Origin: Hevea brasiliensis
Taxonomy: Eukaryota > Streptophyta > Magnoliopsida > Malpighiales > Euphorbiaceae
Length of the DNA: 64,000 nt
NCBI RefSeq assembly: GCF_030052815.1
Contig: NC_079502.1
Location: 34,216,050-34,280,049 of the forward strand
Direction: 5' to 3'
A program made the position numbers and the translations under genes. Below the pieces are notes generated by a model, which did no database searches, had not been told where the DNA came from, and saw only the letters and a list, made by a program, of their open reading frames with translations. Shown in pieces: positions 11,893 through 22,450 of this stretch. Each line of letters begins with the position of its first letter. The first letter of the stretch is position 1.

Positions 11893-13163
11893 ATGAAAGA
11901 AGGGGACCGTTCAGTCGATCAATCAGTAGAGGCTGAGGTGCAAGGGGAAGCTCCAGCCCTTCAAAATGTGAGTGGATCAACTACACTAACCCCCTCAGTA
12001 CCGCAGTTTCCTGCTCAATTTGCTCAGCAGATGGCTGCAATGTTCCAACAGATGGCTGGTAACATGCCTACTCAAGCCCCACTGCAGACACCAGTGGTAC
12101 AACCACAGCCTTCAACTAGGCAGTATGACAAGCTGATAATTCTCAAGCGAACAGTAGATCCACTAGAGGCAGAACAATGATTGGAGAGAATGGATAGGGT
12201 GTTCAAGAAACTGCACTGCACAGACGAGCTAAGATTTGAGTATTCAGTGTCATTACTACAAGGGGATGCATATGACTAGTGGAAAACCATTTCCCATAGT
12301 TTGATGGAACCCCCAGTGCTGACATGGGATGACTTTTTCAAAGAGTTTAGAAAAAAATATGTCCCATATGCCTATGTGGACCAGAAGTTACAAGAGTTCT
12401 TAAGCCTGAAGCAAAGGAACAGAACAGTGGCAGAATATAAGAAAAACTTCTCTTGATCGAGTCATTATGCAAGAAGCCTACTTACCACTCCTAGAGATAG
12501 ATGTAAACATTTTGAGGCCGGGTTAAGGCCTAGTCTAAAAATGTAAGTTGTGGGGTTTCGACACCAGAATTTCTCAAAGCTAATATCGCAAGCCTTGGAA
12601 CTGGAAAGAATTGAGAATGAAGAAATAGTTACAAAGGGTACAGAAGAAAAAGAGAAAATTAGAAAGACTACTGATCAAGTTCCTGATAGTGGGTTAGGAA
12701 AAAGAAAGCACTTTGGAGGATCTAGCTCACGCAAATAGGGTAGAGATAGATCTTCTGGACAGAAACCACCCCGATTGGATCAGCAAACTTAGCAGAAACC
12801 CAAAAATACGTTGTCGAATCGACTTTATGAAACTTGTGGTAAACCACATAGTGGGATATGGTATAGAGCCATAGGAGCATGTTTTAATTGTGGAGAGACT
12901 GGTCATTTTACTAAGGATTGTATAAATCCATGCCATTCTGGATCATTTACTACACCAGAGGGATCAGCCCAAGTTTCTACCCTAAGGAGTTTACCATCAG
13001 TTAGTAGAGGCAGAGGCAGAGGTAGGGGTAGTACACCTGGACGTCAGAGTACTATGAATCAGCCAGAACAAGGTGATGCTTCAGCTAGAGTATACACTAT
13101 ACGGCAGAGGGAAGAAGTTGAGACTTCTGACATTTTTGCTGGTACTTTCTTAATTTTTAACTA
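11893..13163 (+). pseudogene. gag: gag pseudogene of element D
   Basis: Gypsy Gag starting at the ATG at 11893. There is a glutamine/proline-rich N-terminus, then a capsid region with LERMDRVFKKL, YSVSLLQGDAY and LTWDDFFKEFRKKY. The nucleocapsid region carries a CCHC knuckle (CFNCGETGHFTKDC) at 12880-12921 and an RGRGRGRGS stretch. In-frame stops occur at 12178 (TGA where Trp is expected), in the segment after DAYD, after KKNFS, and near 12542, 12736 and 12788, so it is not translatable as one protein. The frame ends where a TA palindrome begins, at the point where protease would be expected. Confidence 0.87.
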
Positions 13164-13199
13164 AGATATATATATATATATATATATATCTTAGTTAAA
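13156..13199. repeat. 44-bp perfect palindrome with (TA)n core
   Basis: The arms TTTAACTAAGA and TCTTAGTTAAA flank a pure TA run. It lies directly at the end of the gag frame, where pol has been lost. Confidence 0.9.
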
Positions 13200-13740
13200 C
13201 CCAGGGTCTGCATACTTTTATGTTAGTGCCAGCATTGTTTGCCTTCCTGCTATCCCTCTTATAAAAATAAATTTTGATATGTTAGTGATTAGTCTTTTTG
13301 GAATTAGTTTTGGAAGAGTTTGTTAGCGAAATACATTTCCCAGAATACGATAAATTATTGAAAATCGATAGATAAATGAGTTGTGGAAGTAAAAATTTGA
13401 ACAGTTGGTTCAGATATAACAAAGAAATGTTATGAATATGAGTAAGATTGTTGACTAGAATGGTCAGAGGACCAATGACTACATAAATAATTCTAACATG
13501 ACCTCAATGGTCATTCAATAAGGAAACAAGAACTGAAATATTAGACAGAACAATAGTAAGAGAAGATTGGTGTTATATAAACAAATTAAATGTTGTATTA
13601 GATTGTTAAAAGTCTTACACAAATTCAAAGGAAAGAAGATTATACGATCATACAGAAAGGAGAAAATAAACGTATAACTATTGTAAGATGGCTATTGGAT
13701 AAAATTTCATGGACGAAATTTATTTTAAGGGAGGGAGAAT
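13200..13740 (+). other. Unassigned interior of element D with polypurine tract
   Basis: AT-rich sequence without a recognisable protein in either direction. The last bases contain a 'TTTCATGGACGAAATT' segment, the decayed form of the end of Gypsy pol seen in the other elements. The polypurine tract AAGGGAGGGAGA follows at 13728-13739, directly before the 3' LTR. Confidence 0.6.
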
Positions 13741-14417
13741 TGTAACACCCTTATATTCGGTAGCGCATTTTACTGTTCCGGTGACCAGTGTCTGTCCGGA
13801 CAGCTAGAATGCCTGGAACTACACTTAAATGTTAGTGAGGAGACATGAAATGATGAAATAAATAAATATTGTGATTTGAAATTATTTTGATTCACACTTG
13901 GCATGACAGTCCCTTACTCTGTTCCTCCTCCACTTCTGGGGTTGAGTTTGATATTTGATTATTTTCCTCCCTCTCTTGCTTGCCAGTTTGAGATGAGTTT
14001 GGATGAGTACTCATTAGCTAGCTAGCCACCTCCCTCATTGATTTCGATTAGTGGGGTGAGTATGTCATGTCGTGGTGTACAACACGGCATGTTCTGAAAA
14101 ATTTGTGTCATGACCTAATTTGTGTTATTGATTGGTAACACTGTGTTATTCAATTGTTTGATCAAATTTGTGTTATATGAGCTTTGAAAATTGTGAATTA
14201 TTTGAATTGTAAATTGTCAATAAAAGTTTTATATACCGCATTTTAAATTGTTATTGTACACCACTGAGTAAATTTTACTCAATGATAGCTTTTTCATTGC
14301 TGTCGCAGGTAGATAGACAGACAGAACAACAGAGTAGGCTGCTTGTGCTACACTTTGGGATTTTGCCGGGTATATTGAGTATACCACCTTTTTGTAATTT
14401 TTGTTGTAATGTAGGTG

Positions 14418-14478
<61 letters not shown>

Positions 14479-14952
14479 ACTTGGTCTTGAGCAGTTGTAG
14501 ACTAAAGTTGTAATGTATTTATTTCTTATCTCAGCTTTTAAACTACTCAATCATTTTGTAGTCTATCTTTGGAAATATTGAAAATTGATGTTGAATTGAG
14601 TTTGACTTATGTTGAGAAAATTGATTTGTATTGAGCCATATTAGAGTTTGGGACTGAAAAAAATATATTGGAAGTGTTTTCTACAGGTTTTTGAAGAACT
14701 ATTTTGCTCAATACAGACGGCACTCTGCCCAAATTTTTATAAAATTTGTGGCTATTTTAGATCTAATGTGTAATTTAACTTCGATTAAAAAGTTTAACAC
14801 CTATCAAAAGTGCTCACCACTTTAAAAAGAAGTAAGAAATTGTTTAAAATCCCTTGTAGTGCATTTAATGGGTTACCGATTAGCGAAGTACGGTAATTCA
14901 TTAGGTGTACTACGGGATCATGTTACATCTTACAGAGATGTAGGGTGTGACA
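13741..14952 (+). repeat. 3' LTR of element D, internally deleted
   Basis: Begins as the 5' LTR does and ends in GGGTGTGACA. About 2.5 kb matching 8127-10660 of the 5' LTR is missing. The join lies at a short AAATA shared by both edges, which suggests microhomology repair. The second hairpin copy near 14263 is slightly decayed. Confidence 0.9.
14421..14475. repeat. (TA)n microsatellite in the D 3' LTR
   Basis: Pure TA repeat of 55 bp. The 5' LTR has only a short TATATAT at this place, so the tract expanded after insertion. Confidence 0.95.
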
Positions 14953-15271
14953 ACTAGAATGATATGCTAAAAATTTGGGAAAAATGTTATTCATGCATAA
15001 ATAATGGTAGGACAACATGTTGGGAAGTAAGTATTATTCCTTAGGATATCGTTATCACCTGCAGAAAATGAATGATACCCATTCCATTTCAAAATAAAAC
15101 AACTCCCAATTCATCTATGCTTTGCAATGACAATAAACAAAACTCAGGGACAAACAATATAAAATGTCAATATATATTTGCTACAGGATGTTTTGTCCCC
15201 TGGACAGCTATATGTGGCACTATCAAGAGAAGTATCAATGTTGACTACTAAAGTCTTTGTTAAGTTAAACA

Positions 15272-15334
<63 letters not shown>

Positions 15335-15402
15335 GGAATGTATACGGAGAACATCATCTGCAAGGAGGTTCTACTCCTACAAAGGTAACGAAAGAGCAAA
15401 AC
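14953..15402 (+). pseudogene. Helitron/PIF1-like helicase pseudogene, C-terminal part
   Basis: This continues the helicase frame from 8001 after element D. Recognisable blocks are (NG)TRMIC, GKNVIHA, IMVGQHVGK, LSPAENE, PIHLCFAMTINKTQGQT (helicase motif V region), GQLYVALSR (motif VI) and a final YTENIICKEVL. The last two are separated by a 58-bp (AT)n run. Several stops are present. The order and spacing match the C-terminus of Helitron RepHel proteins. Confidence 0.82.
15274..15331. repeat. (AT)n microsatellite inside the helicase pseudogene
   Basis: 58 bp of pure AT repeat between the GQLYVALSR motif and the C-terminal helicase motif. Confidence 0.95.
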
Positions 15403-16389
15403 TAATATTATAATATATTAAAAATATTCAGCACTTACATTAAAATAATGATAACTAATATAATGATTTGAATATTGCAACGAACTTATATTTTGAAGAT
15501 AATCAATCTACTACAACAATGTGATCGAATAAGCAATAAAAAAAAAACATATGAATATAAATGTGATGTTATATTATTTCATATTAATATTTATATTATA
15601 TCAATAACCTTTTCATATTTTTAGTGACATAAATGGTTATTAATATTTTATCATGGATGAAAAATTAATAAAAATGGTTATTTCATCCAATGGCTTTGTG
15701 ACACAAGAATATATTTCTTTGAAATTAACACATGAAAGCATCAAATTGCCATCGTAAGGATACAAGTATATTGGTACATTCTTTGACATCTTGGATTGAG
15801 AACCTTGCCCATTAAAAGCTTTAAAAAAAAAAAAAGAAGGAAAGAATCTGTCGTAAATCCATATTAGCTATCGCTAATAATTTTTAGCGACAACACTTAT
15901 ATCGCTAATACTTTTAGTAATGAGAGGCTTATCCATACTATTTCATCGCTAAACTTTAAGCGATTGGCAATAACTGTCACTAAATCGCTAAATAATTTCA
16001 ATTTAAATATTATAATTAATATGAATTAAAATTTAATATTATTTAATAATAATTCTACTTATACGAAAAATGCTATCATAATTCCTAATATAGTAATTCT
16101 ATAATCTTAATTCTATAAGTATTATTAATCCATTAAAAATTATTTAATATTTATTTCTTCATGGAGATCATAGGTAAAGATTTATGACCATTTGCCTTTA
16201 GAAATGGACACTAATAAAAAGCACATTCAGCACAAAATAATGTATGCCTCTCCTTAGAGGAGCAACTACACCCTACTATGCAACTCAAGATACATGCATG
16301 CTTTATAATGAAAAAATTTAGAAATTAAATTCAATCTTAACACTCAATTATTTTCCATTCTATTAAGTTGAAGCACAAAAACTAAAAAA
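15403..16389. other. AT-rich stretch without a gene
   Basis: No coding similarity recognised on either strand. It may hold the Helitron tail and intronic sequence of the RCC1-like gene. The only structure I see is the TCGCTAA/TTAGCGA motif cluster at 15871-15992. Confidence 0.5.
15871..15992. repeat. Cluster of TCGCTAA/TTAGCGA motifs, possible DNA-transposon end
   Basis: TCGCTAA-TAATTT-TTAGCGA at 15871-15890 is an inverted pair. Further copies lie at about 15901, at 15945-15964 (ATCGCT...AGCGAT) and at about 15985. Such arrays occur in the subterminal regions of CACTA or hAT elements and MITEs. I cannot define terminal repeats or a TSD. Confidence 0.35.
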
Positions 16390-16436
16390 CAAAACAAGGA
16401 ACCATGAAGCATAAGACTATACCTATCCATCAGTAA
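16390..16436 (-). pseudogene. RCC1-repeat gene fragment, part after element B
   Basis: The minus-strand frame of the RCC1-like sequence at 28817-29165 continues here, past element B, into the rest of an ASLGLN/TDG segment. It then degenerates into stops or an intron. Confidence 0.5.
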
Positions 16437-19400
16437 TGTGACACCCCTTACCCGTCTACAGTGTAGCCGAGCAAGATATGCCACACAGTGTACCGGAACA
16501 TTCAATTTTATCCCAATTATTTTTATCCTTCCTTAATTTATGTCTTCATGGTTATAAAGTGCAATTTTTGAAATTTAACTCATTTAAGTCATTTATTGAA
16601 ATTATAAATTCATTTGAGGTTTCGAAAATTTTATAGAAAATCCGGCAGAGTACCGGCTAAAAATAGAGAAAACAGTTCTTCGGAACCTGTGAAAAACACT
16701 TCCAAAACATTCATCCATATTCTCAAACTCCAATAACCATCAACATGGTCTCAACAATTTTCAACAATCACAAGCATCTCAAGTTTTCAACATGAATCCA
16801 CAATTTCATTCAGATCAAAATCAAATTTAATCTCATAAAGATATTCTCAAATTATATTAATTAATGAAATTTTACAAAATATGTACATCAACGTATGATT
16901 ACATAAATTTACTATTTACATGAGTTCATAATTTACAAATCACAAACTACTACCTATTACAAAATGAAAAAAAAAATTCAAAAGGAACCTAAAGGTTCTA
17001 CCACTGATGCATTGCAGATGAGAGGTGACTCTGACTCTATGCAGATCTGTGACCTCACCCAGTCTATGGTCTGCTGGACTCTCTGTCAGTCTCTCCAGAA
17101 CCTACGCATGGCAAAAAGCGATGCGCTACGTAATAATGCTTAGTGGTGCCAATAACAAAATAAAGAAAACAAAAAAGAAAGAAACATGCAGTGTGTATAT
17201 TGATGTCTCATGCAGACAAATTTTTGAAAATTATTTGTAGTATTATTTATTTGGTACTTGTTATATCTGTTATTTCGTTAAATTTATCAACTTCCATTTT
17301 TGGTTGTCCAAGTAACCTATACTGGATGACTGGACTGGATAAACGGGTAAACTGGCACTGGGTACCAAGTACCATGGGCCGTTAAACCATTGGTCACATA
17401 TGTATCTTCCGGTGTGCAACAAAATAGCTAATAAGCTGTAATAATTAATAGGCACAAGGCCAAGTATCACTATAATATCAGAATGGCTAAAAGCCATAAA
17501 ATCACAGAATGGCATAATGCCATGTGCAGTATTACTAAACTGAACCCTATTGGCATGCCAATCTATCCAAACCAATCTTACTAGGTGTACTAGGGCACAA
17601 TACCAAGTTATTGATTGAATTTTCATGCTTTACATGTAAAGTTTCTATTCATTTTACTATTTAGGTCAAATTATTGACTTTCCAATGCATAATAGCTACA
17701 TAAGTCCTAATCACATAAATTTACCACATTCTAGTTCCTAAAAGTATTGGCATTAATTGCCAATCCATACTTCTAACCAATGGTGAATAAATCAGAAATT
17801 TCAGTTTTGGGTGCTAGAGTTCACTGTTTCATTAGGCCATCCTACAGTGAGAATTTGGCCAAATGTTCTTCATCAAAGTTGTTCCTTATTGTGTTTGATT
17901 ACATTTCTTTTTTTTAATCACTCCATTTGGAGTTTTGTAACTCAATTTATGGCATAAATACCATAATTGGCCAGATTGTAATTTTTCAAGAATTTCTGGG
18001 CAGAATCAATTTTGCAGTTTTTGTACACTGATTGCAGGTCAGTTTTTGGATATGTTATGGTCATAATTTGGGCTTATTTTCTGCATGAAAGTTGTAGGGC
18101 TATGTCTCCGCTTTCTACTGGTAGAAATTCAATTCAAATGGACCTTTCTACACTGAGTTATGACCAAATGAATGAATACTATTCATTTGGTCATTTTCCA
18201 GGGACTGCATATTGGTCACCAGGATTAGGTCAAGTTTTAGATCCACTTGGTTTGGCTTTCTAGGCAGGGTTCCTTCACCAAAATTGTAGCATTATGTATC
18301 CAGTTTCACCTCCAATTGGCCTTGCACCAATTAGAGCTACACAAGTTCAGTTAAGGCTCTCCAAACACACTGGACTCTAAGAGTCTAGACTACAACACAC
18401 AAGGCAGCCTACCCTTTCTAACATTCAATGACTCAATTCACTTCACATTCAGTTTAAGGCTTACCAAATAGTCACTATTTGACCATTAAAATGTTTCTAC
18501 ACCATTATAAGAGCAAAACCTCAATTTGCTCAAAACCCTAAATTCTCAATTTCTCTATTCTTCCATTAACTTATAATTTAATGCACTAAATGTTAAATTT
18601 ATATTGAGGGCAGCTTATTAATCCAAAAAAATTCATCAAGACCCTAATAAGTCCATGGCTGCTGAAATTTGTAAAAATTCAACCATGCAAAATTTATTTA
18701 AATTAGCTAAATTTCACTCTCAATTCATATTCTCCATGATGTATACACAAAATAATTAAGATTAATTGGCACTAATTTTGATTTAGCTAATTCCCAAGTT
18801 TCCAAAACCCTCTTTTTCCTTCTTCTTTTTGCTGGTTAGAGAGAGTTTAAAGGGTGAGGAAGAGGTTTTGTGAAGCAAGTTTAAAATTTGATGGTGGTTT
18901 ATCAAAAATTTTTAGGGAGAAGTTTTGATCAACAATGGTGGGAGGGAGAGAGAGGAAGTAGCCAACTGAAATGGAAGATGGTAGCAGATTTGTGTTTGTT
19001 TTTACTTCATTTTAGTTGTATTTATCTCTTTTTAATTGGTTTGTTAATTTCTAATTGGTGGGAAGCTTTTTAATGATGTTATCCTATGTCATAAATCCAA
19101 TTTAATTTCATTTTCTTTTTACTTTGTTTTCTTATTTTCATTTCTCATTTTTAATTACACTTCTAGCAATATTTATTCATATTTTAGATCATACTAATTA
19201 TTTACTTAACTGGACAAGTTGGCTAAAAATCATCTCTGAAGACGAAATGACCAAAATGCCGTCCGTTTGGCTTATTGAGCCAAAATCGTGTGTACCGATC
19301 TAAAAATTTTTCTAAGCCTTTTCTTGGCATTCTAATGCCATAAAAACCTCAATGACTCTTTTCTGGAGTCTCAAAAATTATTTTATGAATTTTCTCCTAG

Positions 19401-19644
19401 GTTTAGTGCTTCTAGTTGCAAATATCGCAACTTTCCACTAGGTTACCCATCGCTAGGGCATCGGCTCATTTAACTTGTTTGTATTTTATTTCTAAAATTT
19501 TTCCTAAATTTTTCTTATTATTGTTTGAGTTAATTATGACTTCTCACTTTAGTTTAAATGTTTTTCTAGACGTTCTAGCTATCCGGACCTACACCGATCA
19601 CCTGAACAGTAGAATGTACAAAATTATTATAGTGAGGTGTTACA
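16437..19644 (-). repeat. 3' LTR of element B (left end)
   Basis: A 3208-bp LTR, closely matching 25592-28811. In plus-strand reading it runs from TGTGACACCCC to GAGGTGTTACA. The conserved hairpin near 17126 has decayed in one arm (CTACGTA instead of CTAAGCA). Confidence 0.93.
19429..19475 (-). promoter_or_regulatory. 5S-rRNA-like block in the B 3' LTR
   Basis: Reverse complement reads AAGTTAAATGAGCC, then GCGATGGGTAACC and GGAAAGTTGCG, about 170 bases from the LTR 5' end. Confidence 0.45.
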
Positions 19645-19660
19645 ACTCTCCCCCTCTAAT

Positions 19661-20070
19661 TTAAATTTCATCCTTGAAATTTACCTGATGCAAATAGTTG
19701 ACGAAACTGTTGCCTCATCATCTCTTCACTTTCCCAAGTTGCCTCCTCGGTGTTGTGGTGCCTCCAAAGCACTTTCACCGGTGGAATCTGTTTATTCCTC
19801 AACTCATTCACTTCTCGAGCAAGGATTCGTATGGGTTCTTCTTCATATGTCAAATCTGGTTGTACTTCAATTTCTTCCATGGAGATGACATGTTAAGGGT
19901 TTGAGTGGTATCTTCGTAGCATAGATATGTGGAACACATTGTGGATCTTGTCCAGCTCTGGTGGTAAAGCTAGCCTGTAGGCCACTGGTCTCACACATTT
20001 AATGACTTCATATGGGCCAATGAACCTAGGGCTTAACTTACCCTTTCTTCCAAACCTCAATACTTTTTTC
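19661..20070 (-). pseudogene. pol: Chromodomain fragment, duplicated copy
   Basis: The minus strand encodes the end of pol: VQPDLTYEEEPIRI, VNELRNKQIPPVKVLWRHHNTEEATWESEE and a FPQLF-like end. This is the chromodomain-like tail of Tekay-type integrases. It is cut upstream by the duplication junction, so it is disconnected from the integrase. Confidence 0.85.
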
Positions 20071-21183
20071 TAGCCAGCTGAAATGGAAGATGGTAGCAGA
20101 TTTGTGTTTGTTTTTACTTCATTTTAGTTGTATTTATCTCTTTTTAATTGGTTTGTTAATTTCTAATTAGTGGGAAGCTTTTTAATGATGTTATCCTATG
20201 TCATAAATCCAATTTAATTTCATTTTCTTTTTACTTTGTTTTCTTATTTTCATTTCTCATTTTTAATTACACTTCTAGCAATATTTATTCATATTTTAGA
20301 TCATACTAATTATTTACTTAACTGGACAAGTTGGCTAAAAATCATCTCTGAAGACGAAATGACCAAAATGCCGTCCGTTTGGCTTATTGAGCCAAAATCG
20401 TGTGTACTGATCTAAAAATTTTTCTAAGCCTTTTCTTGGCATTCTAATGCCATAAAAACCTCAATGACTCTTTTCTGGAGTCTCAAAAATTATTTTATGA
20501 ATTTTCTCCTAGGTTTAGTGCTTCTAGTTGCAAATATAGCAACTTCTCACTAGGTTACCCATCGCTAGGGCATCGGCTCATTTAACTTGGTTGTATTTTA
20601 TTTCTAAAATTTTTCCTAAATTTTTCTTATTATTGTTTGAGTTAATTATGACTTCTCACTTTAGTTTAAATGTTTTTCTAGACGTTCTAGCTATCCGGAC
20701 CGACACCGATCACCTGAACAGTATAATGTACAAAATTACTATAGTGAGGGTGTTACAACTCTCCCCCTCTAATTTAAATTTCATCCTTGAAATTTACCTG
20801 ATGCAAATAGTTGACGAAACTGTTGCCTCATCATCTCTTCACTTTCCCAAGTTGCCTCCTTGGTGTTGTGGTGCCTCCAAAGCATTTTCACCGGTGGAAT
20901 CTGTTTATTCCTCAACTCTTTCACTTCTCGAGCAAGGATTCATATGGGTTCTTCTTCATATGTCAAATCTGGTTGTACTTCAATTTCTTCCATGGAGATG
21001 ACATGTTAAGGATTTGAGTGGTATCTTCGTAGCATAGATATGTGGAACACATTGTGGATCTTGTCCAGCTCTGGTGGTAATGCTAGCCTGTAGGCCACTG
21101 GTCTCACACATTTAATGACTTCATATGGGCCAATGAACCTAGGGCTTAACTTACCCTTTCTTCCAAATCTCAATACTTTTTTC
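20071..21183 (-). repeat. Tandem duplication, copy 2
   Basis: Second copy of 18959-20070. It contains an LTR fragment at 20071-20757 (including a third 5S-like block at 20540-20588), a polypurine tract at 20759-20772 and the chromodomain segment. Copy 2 is joined correctly to the upstream integrase, so it is the original pol end. The junction at 20070/20071 shows little homology. Confidence 0.92.
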
Positions 21184-21529
21184 CATAGTGAGACTTTGAG
21201 AAACACCTTATCTCCAACTTCATATTCTATCTCTTTTCTCTTTAAGTCGGCATAAGATTTCTATCTATTTGAGGCAACTTTTACATTGGCTTTGATTAAC
21301 TTTACCTTTTCCTCAGTCTGTTTCACCAAGTCTGGACCTACCAGTTTGTCTTCGCCTAATTCAGTCCAACATACTGGAGTTCTACACTTCCTCCTATGCA
21401 GTGCTTCATAAGGGGCCATTTGGATGCTAGCTTGGTAGCTATTGTTGTATGCAAATTCTGTCAGTGGGAGATATCTATCCCAACTTCCCTTAAACTCAAT
21501 GACACAACTCCTTAGTATATCCTCAAGGA
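20774..21529 (-). pseudogene. pol: Integrase C-terminus and chromodomain of element B (second exon)
   Basis: Minus-strand sequence after the intron-like insert. It begins with the LEDMLR-type segment, then LPLTEFAYNNSYQAS, the KLSPRFIGPYEV motif (GPY/F module), LDKIHNVFHISMLRRY and the chromodomain tail. Several stops and frameshifts are present. The first codons are out of phase by one base relative to element G because one G is missing at the splice acceptor. Confidence 0.85.
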
Positions 21530-21605
21530 CTTGACATATATTTCATGTTATTATTATCATTTCAGTTCAATATTTGTATTAGTTCAATTGGTTTCAATTG
21601 TTTAC
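21530..21605 (-). other. Intron-like insert in the integrase of element B
   Basis: 76 AT-rich bases in minus-strand sense, starting GTAAAC after CAG and ending ...GTCAAG before TCCTTGAGG. They sit at the same codon as the 79-base insert in element G, and share short stretches with it (GAACTGA-ATGATAA, ATATATGT). The base lost at the acceptor would shift the frame after splicing in this copy. Confidence 0.65.
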
Positions 21606-22450
21606 CTGGATTACTCTTTTTGATTGCCCATCTGTCTAAGGATGAAAAGCTGTGCTGAAGTGGAGTTGTGTACCCAAGGATTCATGCAACTTCTTCCAAA
21701 ATCTCGATGTAAACCTTGGGTCTCGATCAGATATGATGGAAAGTGGAATTCCATGCAGTCTAACTATCTCATTGATATACAATTCTGTTAACTTCTCCAG
21801 TGATTAGTCAATCCTAACTGGCAGAAAGTGTGCTGACTTCGTCAATCTATCCACTATCATCCATACTGCATCATGCTTTTTCTAAGTGAGAGGTAGACCA
21901 CTTACAAAATCCATGGTAACCTGATCCCATTTCCATTCAGGTATGCGTAAAGGCTATAGCAAACCTGATGGAACTTGATGTTCTGCCTTTACTTGCTGAC
22001 ATGTCAAGCATTTAGTCACATAGTCAGCTATGTCCTTCTTCATACCAGGCCACCAATAATGAAGCTTCAGGACATTATACATTTTTATACTTCCTGGGTG
22101 CATAGTATAAACACTGGTGTGTGCCTCCTTTAGAATACTGGCTTTCAATTCCCCATCATCTAGTACACACACTCTTCCTTTATAGTACAGACATCCATCT
22201 GCTTTCATCTCATAATCAGTTGCCTTCCCTTTTGAGATTTTGCTCATAGTAGCCATTAACTTCTCATCTACCTTCTGCCCATCTAAAATCTGCTGTAGCA
22301 GGTTTGGCTTCACTTGCAACTCAACCAAAATAGCTCCATCTCGAGCCAAAGATAGACGGACATTCAATGATCTCAAAGTTGTGATGGATTTTCTGCTCAA
22401 AGCATCTGCAACTACATTTGCCTTCCCAGGATGGTAGTCAATCACACAAT
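21606..22450 (-). pseudogene. pol: Integrase core of element B
   Basis: Minus strand. A zinc-binding HHCC domain (H...MHPGSIKMY...CLTCQQVK) lies near 21990-22120, then [21 protein letters not shown] and TDGQSKR. The third catalytic residue, the Glu of the D,D-35-E triad, is changed to Lys (GQSKR, where element G has GQSER). TAG stops lie at 21882-21884 and 21636-21638, both at codons that are CAG in element G. Retroviral-type integrase; inactive here. Confidence 0.88.

Larger units (their letters stand above)
8002..14952 (+). mobile_element. Gypsy element D, gag-only, TSD ACTAG
   Basis: A 6951-bp element bounded by TGTAACACCC and GGGTGTGACA, with a perfect 5-bp duplication ACTAG at 7997-8001 and 14953-14957. 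It has a full 5' LTR (3704 bp), a primer site, a gag pseudogene, a 0.5-kb unassigned stretch, a polypurine tract and a 3' LTR reduced to 1212 bp. No protease, reverse transcriptase or integrase was found, so it would depend on another element. It sits inside the helicase pseudogene and interrupts one motif. Confidence 0.93.
18959..20070 (-). repeat. Tandem duplication, copy 1 (LTR start plus chromodomain end)
   Basis: 1112 bp repeated directly at 20071-21183 with only scattered differences. The copy covers the first 686 bp of the LTR (element sense), the polypurine tract at 19646-19659 and the chromodomain end of pol. Confidence 0.92.

Noticed and set aside
14275..14550. Open frames with long Tyr-Ile runs around 14275-14550 and 15178-15405
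   Set aside because: These runs are translations of (TA)n microsatellites. Only the flanking helicase motifs at 15178-15270 are real protein similarity.
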